In this document: in pieces, positions 62,001-64,000 of the stretch
Position numbering within the stretch: position 1 is the stretch's first letter
Layout: each line of letters starts with the position of its first letter
NCBI RefSeq assembly: GCF_020829595.1
Contig: NZ_JAIVFW010000032.1
Span: forward strand, 1 to 64,000
Direction: 5' to 3'
From: Nostoc sp. CHAB 5844
Lineage (GTDB): Bacteria; Cyanobacteriota; Cyanobacteriia; Cyanobacteriales; Nostocaceae
Length of the DNA: 64,000 nt
The notes under the pieces: model-generated
The model's input: only the letters and a program-made list of their open reading frames with translations
Database searches by the model: none
What the model was told of the DNA's origin: nothing
Position numbers and translations under genes: made by a program

Positions 62001-64000
62001 AGAATTTATATGATTTTTGGTGTTTTTATCTGTGCTTACAAAGAGCATGGTCGAAATACACTTAAATTTTTACGAGACAGTATACAGTGTGGACTGGAAT
62101 TTGGAGATATCGAACACGCAAGCTATTCGATGATGGCTGAGTCTACACATTTAATACTGATTGGAGAAAATTTAGACGCTGTTGAAAAAAGACAAGTAGA
62201 ATATATCAACTTACTTTTAGAACTGAAACAAAAGCATTGTGTTGATTATGCCAAGATTTGGCGACAAGTAACTTTAAATTTGTTGGGCAAATCTTTTAAC
62301 AGATTTCAGTTAACTGGTTTAGATTTTGATGAAATAGAAACATTGTCCCACCTTCACAACACACATAATCATCAGACACTATTTGCAATTTATCTTGCTA
62401 AAACATTTATTTTTTATACTTTTGATAACTATGAACAAGCTGTAATTAGTGCAGAGAAAGCCACTGAATGTAGCGATGGAGCTTTTGGTTTATTGCTAGT
62501 TACTGCTCATAACTTTTATCATTCTCTGTCTTTATTAGCTCAATATTCTGAATGCGATCGCCATCAACAAGAGCGTTTTCTAAATCAAATAGTTGCAAAC
62601 CTAGAAATCATGGGATTCTGTGCTGCTCATGCTCCAATTAATTTCCAACACAAGTATGATTTAGTTACAGCAGAAACAGCGCGAGTAATGGGGGATATGC
62701 TCAAAGCAATCGAGTATTATGAGCGTGCCATTTTAGCAGCTAAAGAAAATAAATATCTTCATGAAGAAGCACTGAGTAATGAGTTAGCAGCTAAATTCTA
62801 TCTCAATTGGGGTAAAGAAAAGATAGCCCAAACCTATATGCAAGAAGCCTACTATTGTTATGCTCGGTGGGGAGCGAAAGCCAAAACTGATGATTTAGAA
62901 AAGAATTATCCCCAACTGCTGCAACCAATTTTACAACAACGTCAATTCAAAATCAATCCTCTGGAAACAGTCACTCATCACAGTATGATGACTTACCAAA
63001 CTCAAACATCAGTTTCATCTTCTGGTTCTCATAGTTCCAGTGCTGTTGAACACCTCGATTTAACTACAATTTTGAAAGTTTCTCAGGTACTATCAAGAGA
63101 AATAGATTTAAATAATTTAATTACCAGCTTCATGCAAGTTCTGTTACAGAATTCTGGAGCTAATAAAATTGCCTTGATACTACCCAAAGAAAATGTTTGG
63201 ATAGTTATAGCTATTGCAACTTTAGAGGATTTAAAAACCGAAAAATCTATTCCTTTAAAAGCAGTTGCTTTAGATAGTAGTAGTGATGTTCCTAGCAAAT
63301 TGATTTATGCAGTCAGACAAACTAGAGAACCTATCTTAATTGATGACATCGCCCAAGATGTAAATTGGGCAGCAGAGCAGTATATTTACACTTATCAACC
63401 AAAGAGTGTTTTGTGTTACCCTATTTTGAATCAAGGTAAATTAATTGGCATTTTATATTTAGAAAATAGTTTAATTAGTGGAGTATTTACAAGCGATCGC
63501 CTCAACGTCATCAACTTATTATCTTCTCAAGCTGCAATTTCTTTAGAAAATGCTCGACTTTATCAACAAGCAGGACAAGCACTACAAGATTTACAACAAG
63601 CCCAATTAAAAATTGTCCAAAGCGAGAAAATGTCTGCATTGGGTAATTTAGTTGCTGGTGTGGCTCATGAAATGAATAATCCGTTAGGTTTTATTTATAG
63701 CAGTCTTAAACAAGCTCAACCTACGATTGCAGATATTGTTGACCACTTAAAACTTTATCAAGCAAGTCTACCCCATCCCAGTGATGAAATTTTAGATCAT
63801 GCTGAAGAAATTGATTTAGTCTATAGCTTAGAAGACTTACCAAAAGTAATTGATGCCATGATCATGGCGTGCGATCGCCTAAAAAATATTAGCACCAGTT
63901 TAAGAACTTTCTCCCGTGCTGATCAAGAATATAAAGTCCTGTTTAACATTCATGAAGGGATTGACAGTACTATTTTAATTCTCAAACATCGCCTTAAAGC
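59058..64000 (+). CDS. giant Ser/Thr kinase - AAA - GAF - sensor histidine kinase (partial)
   Basis: From ATG 59058 the frame stays open to the right edge (1,647 codons, incomplete). Order: kinase-like domain (about 8-270; [21 protein letters not shown] near 131, [10 protein letters not shown] where DFG is DFS), AAA/ORC-type ATPase (Walker [15 protein letters not shown] near 331, [12 protein letters not shown] near 455), a long TPR-like helical region (about 700-1290), a GAF domain (about 1335-1500, ending [13 protein letters not shown]) and HisKA ([22 protein letters not shown] near 1524). The ATPase catalytic domain lies beyond the window. Such cyanobacterial hybrids link Hanks kinases to two-component signalling. 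A shrunken relative is at 25080-25550. Confidence 0.93.
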   Translation, partial: MTPVSISGYQISEELYNGSRTLVYRGYRETDLLPVVIKLLKNPYPSFSELVQFRNQYTIAKNLNSPEIIQTYSLEPYQNSYALVMEDFGGISLKEWGIETKSIASLQEFLQIAIALCNALNILYRHQIIHKDIKPSNILINPETKQIKLIDFSIASLLTRETQILVSPNILEGTLAYISPEQTGRMNRGIDYRSDFYSLGVTFYELLTRELPFQSDDAMELVHCHLAKMPPSVNSKNIPQVIADVVMKLMAKNAEDRYQSALGMKHDLEKCLVQLKETSSIEDFPIAQRDVCDRFIIPDKLYSREAEVETLLQAFDRVSQGVTEMMLVAGFSGIGKTAVVNEIHKPIVKQRGYFIKGKFDQFNRNIPFSAFVQAFRDLMGQLLTESDAQIKQWKREILNSVGENAQVIIEVIPELERIIGKQPPALQLSGNAAQHRFNLIFQKFTQVFTTARHPLVIFLDDLQWADSASLKLMQLLMTDTGHLLLIGAYRDNEVHSAHPFMLTLSELQKTGAMINTITLNPLSQIQINKLVADTLKCSENIAWNLSVLIFRKTQGNPFFTTQFLKALHQDRLIQFDLELGCWECDITQVTQQAVTDDVVTFMAFQLQRLPLSTQYVLQLAACIGAQFDLATLAIVSEQSEVETAACLWKALQEGLILPTGDIYKFYVGQESSTVTSEISQIVTYKFLHDRVQQAAYSLIPDEQKQTTHLKLGQLLLNNISEREKEEKIFQIVSQLNIGLNLITQQTERNQLAQLNLLAGRKAKASTAYTAAVGYLMVGIEMLAIDSWQSQYNLTLALYEEAANAEYLNTNFEQALNLTNLIVQQTTQVLDRIKAYEVVVQIYIAQDQQVKAIETGLKALEQLKISLISPNLEQKNSLAQLPTLANLANIPEMTNPESLAALQLLMSITPAVHHVKPEMFPAVTLTMLHLCLEQGNSSLAAFVYGCYSVFLCAVVKDIDNAYHAGQISLKLLEQYQSQVVSARIYMIFGVFICAYKEHGRNTLKFLRDSIQCGLEFGDIEHASYSMMAESTHLILIGENLDAVEKRQVEYINLLLELKQKHCVDYAKIWRQVTLNLLGKSFNRFQLTGLDFDEIETLSHLHNTHNHQTLFAIYLAKTFIFYTFDNYEQAVISAEKATECSDGAFGLLLVTAHNFYHSLSLLAQYSECDRHQQERFLNQIVANLEIMGFCAAHAPINFQHKYDLVTAETARVMGDMLKAIEYYERAILAAKENKYLHEEALSNELAAKFYLNWGKEKIAQTYMQEAYYCYARWGAKAKTDDLEKNYPQLLQPILQQRQFKINPLETVTHHSMMTYQTQTSVSSSGSHSSSAVEHLDLTTILKVSQVLSREIDLNNLITSFMQVLLQNSGANKIALILPKENVWIVIAIATLEDLKTEKSIPLKAVALDSSSDVPSKLIYAVRQTREPILIDDIAQDVNWAAEQYIYTYQPKSVLCYPILNQGKLIGILYLENSLISGVFTSDRLNVINLLSSQAAISLENARLYQQAGQALQDLQQAQLKIVQSEKMSALGNLVAGVAHEMNNPLGFIYSSLKQAQPTIADIVDHLKLYQASLPHPSDEILDHAEEIDLVYSLEDLPKVIDAMIMACDRLKNISTSLRTFSRADQEYKVLFNIHEGIDSTILILKHRLK

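Noticed and set aside
1-64000. tRNA or rRNA genes
   Set aside because: No cloverleaf with a GGTTCRAATCC-type T-arm was found outside the tmRNA; the only clear GTTCGACTC belongs to ssrA.

Overview
The window is from a cyanobacterial chromosome, most likely a filamentous, Nostocales-type organism. It carries the oxygen-dependent Mg-protoporphyrin ester cyclase (acsF), photosystem I psaD, an NDH-1 subunit (ndhD), cyanobacteria-restricted families (DUF2996, DUF2605, DUF2973, DICT-domain kinase), the cyanobacterial tmRNA tag, many GCGATCGC (HIP1) sites and several families of heptameric short tandem repeats. Genus and species cannot be fixed from sequence alone.

Layout. 0-6.3 kb: start of an IS630-like transposase, an unknown protein, a histidine phosphatase, a truncated ISAs1-type transposase abutting marC, ssrA (tmRNA) with a clear terminator, threonine aldolase and a DUF2996 protein. 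6.3-10.7 kb: a GC-rich repeat island, a small secreted protein and a large two-partner-secretion adhesin with four 96-bp repeats. 10.9-15.4 kb: acsF, a C5 DNA methyltransferase with a short apparently truncated restriction-like partner, and uvrC. 15.7-20.9 kb: accessory and defence-like block with a phased 21-bp dyad array, an ATPase/TOPRIM-like gene pair, an HD-like protein and a PIN toxin/HicB-like antitoxin pair. 21.2-33.1 kb: peptide-export region. A degraded NHLM-type exporter (second subunit broken by a repeat insertion and a deletion) is followed by an intact cluster of a C39-peptidase ABC transporter, an HlyD adaptor and five small genes with double-glycine-type leaders, four of which share an 18-base upstream block.

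33.5-46.3 kb: a phytol/polyprenol-kinase-like protein, yidD, a PEP-CTERM secreted protein, a GT8 glycosyltransferase, trpE, psaD, a DICT/GAF histidine kinase, a second GC-rich repeat island, a glycogen-debranching-like enzyme and the DUF2973/DUF2605 pair. 46.6-51.4 kb: thrS, a toxin-antitoxin pair whose toxin lacks a normal start codon, DUF29, an orphan antitoxin-like gene also lacking ATG, thrB and a coiled-coil protein. 51.7-64 kb: ndhD, a CHASE2-Ser/Thr kinase, a LabA-like NYN protein, leuA and the first 1,647 codons of a giant Ser/Thr kinase-AAA-GAF-histidine kinase that runs off the right edge.

The core metabolic genes (trpE, thrB, leuA, thrS, psaD, acsF, ndhD) look intact and ordinary. 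The most interesting material is the double-glycine peptide family with its exporter, the ATPase/TOPRIM pair with the 21-bp dyad array upstream, and signs that small repeats have repeatedly broken or extended genes here.
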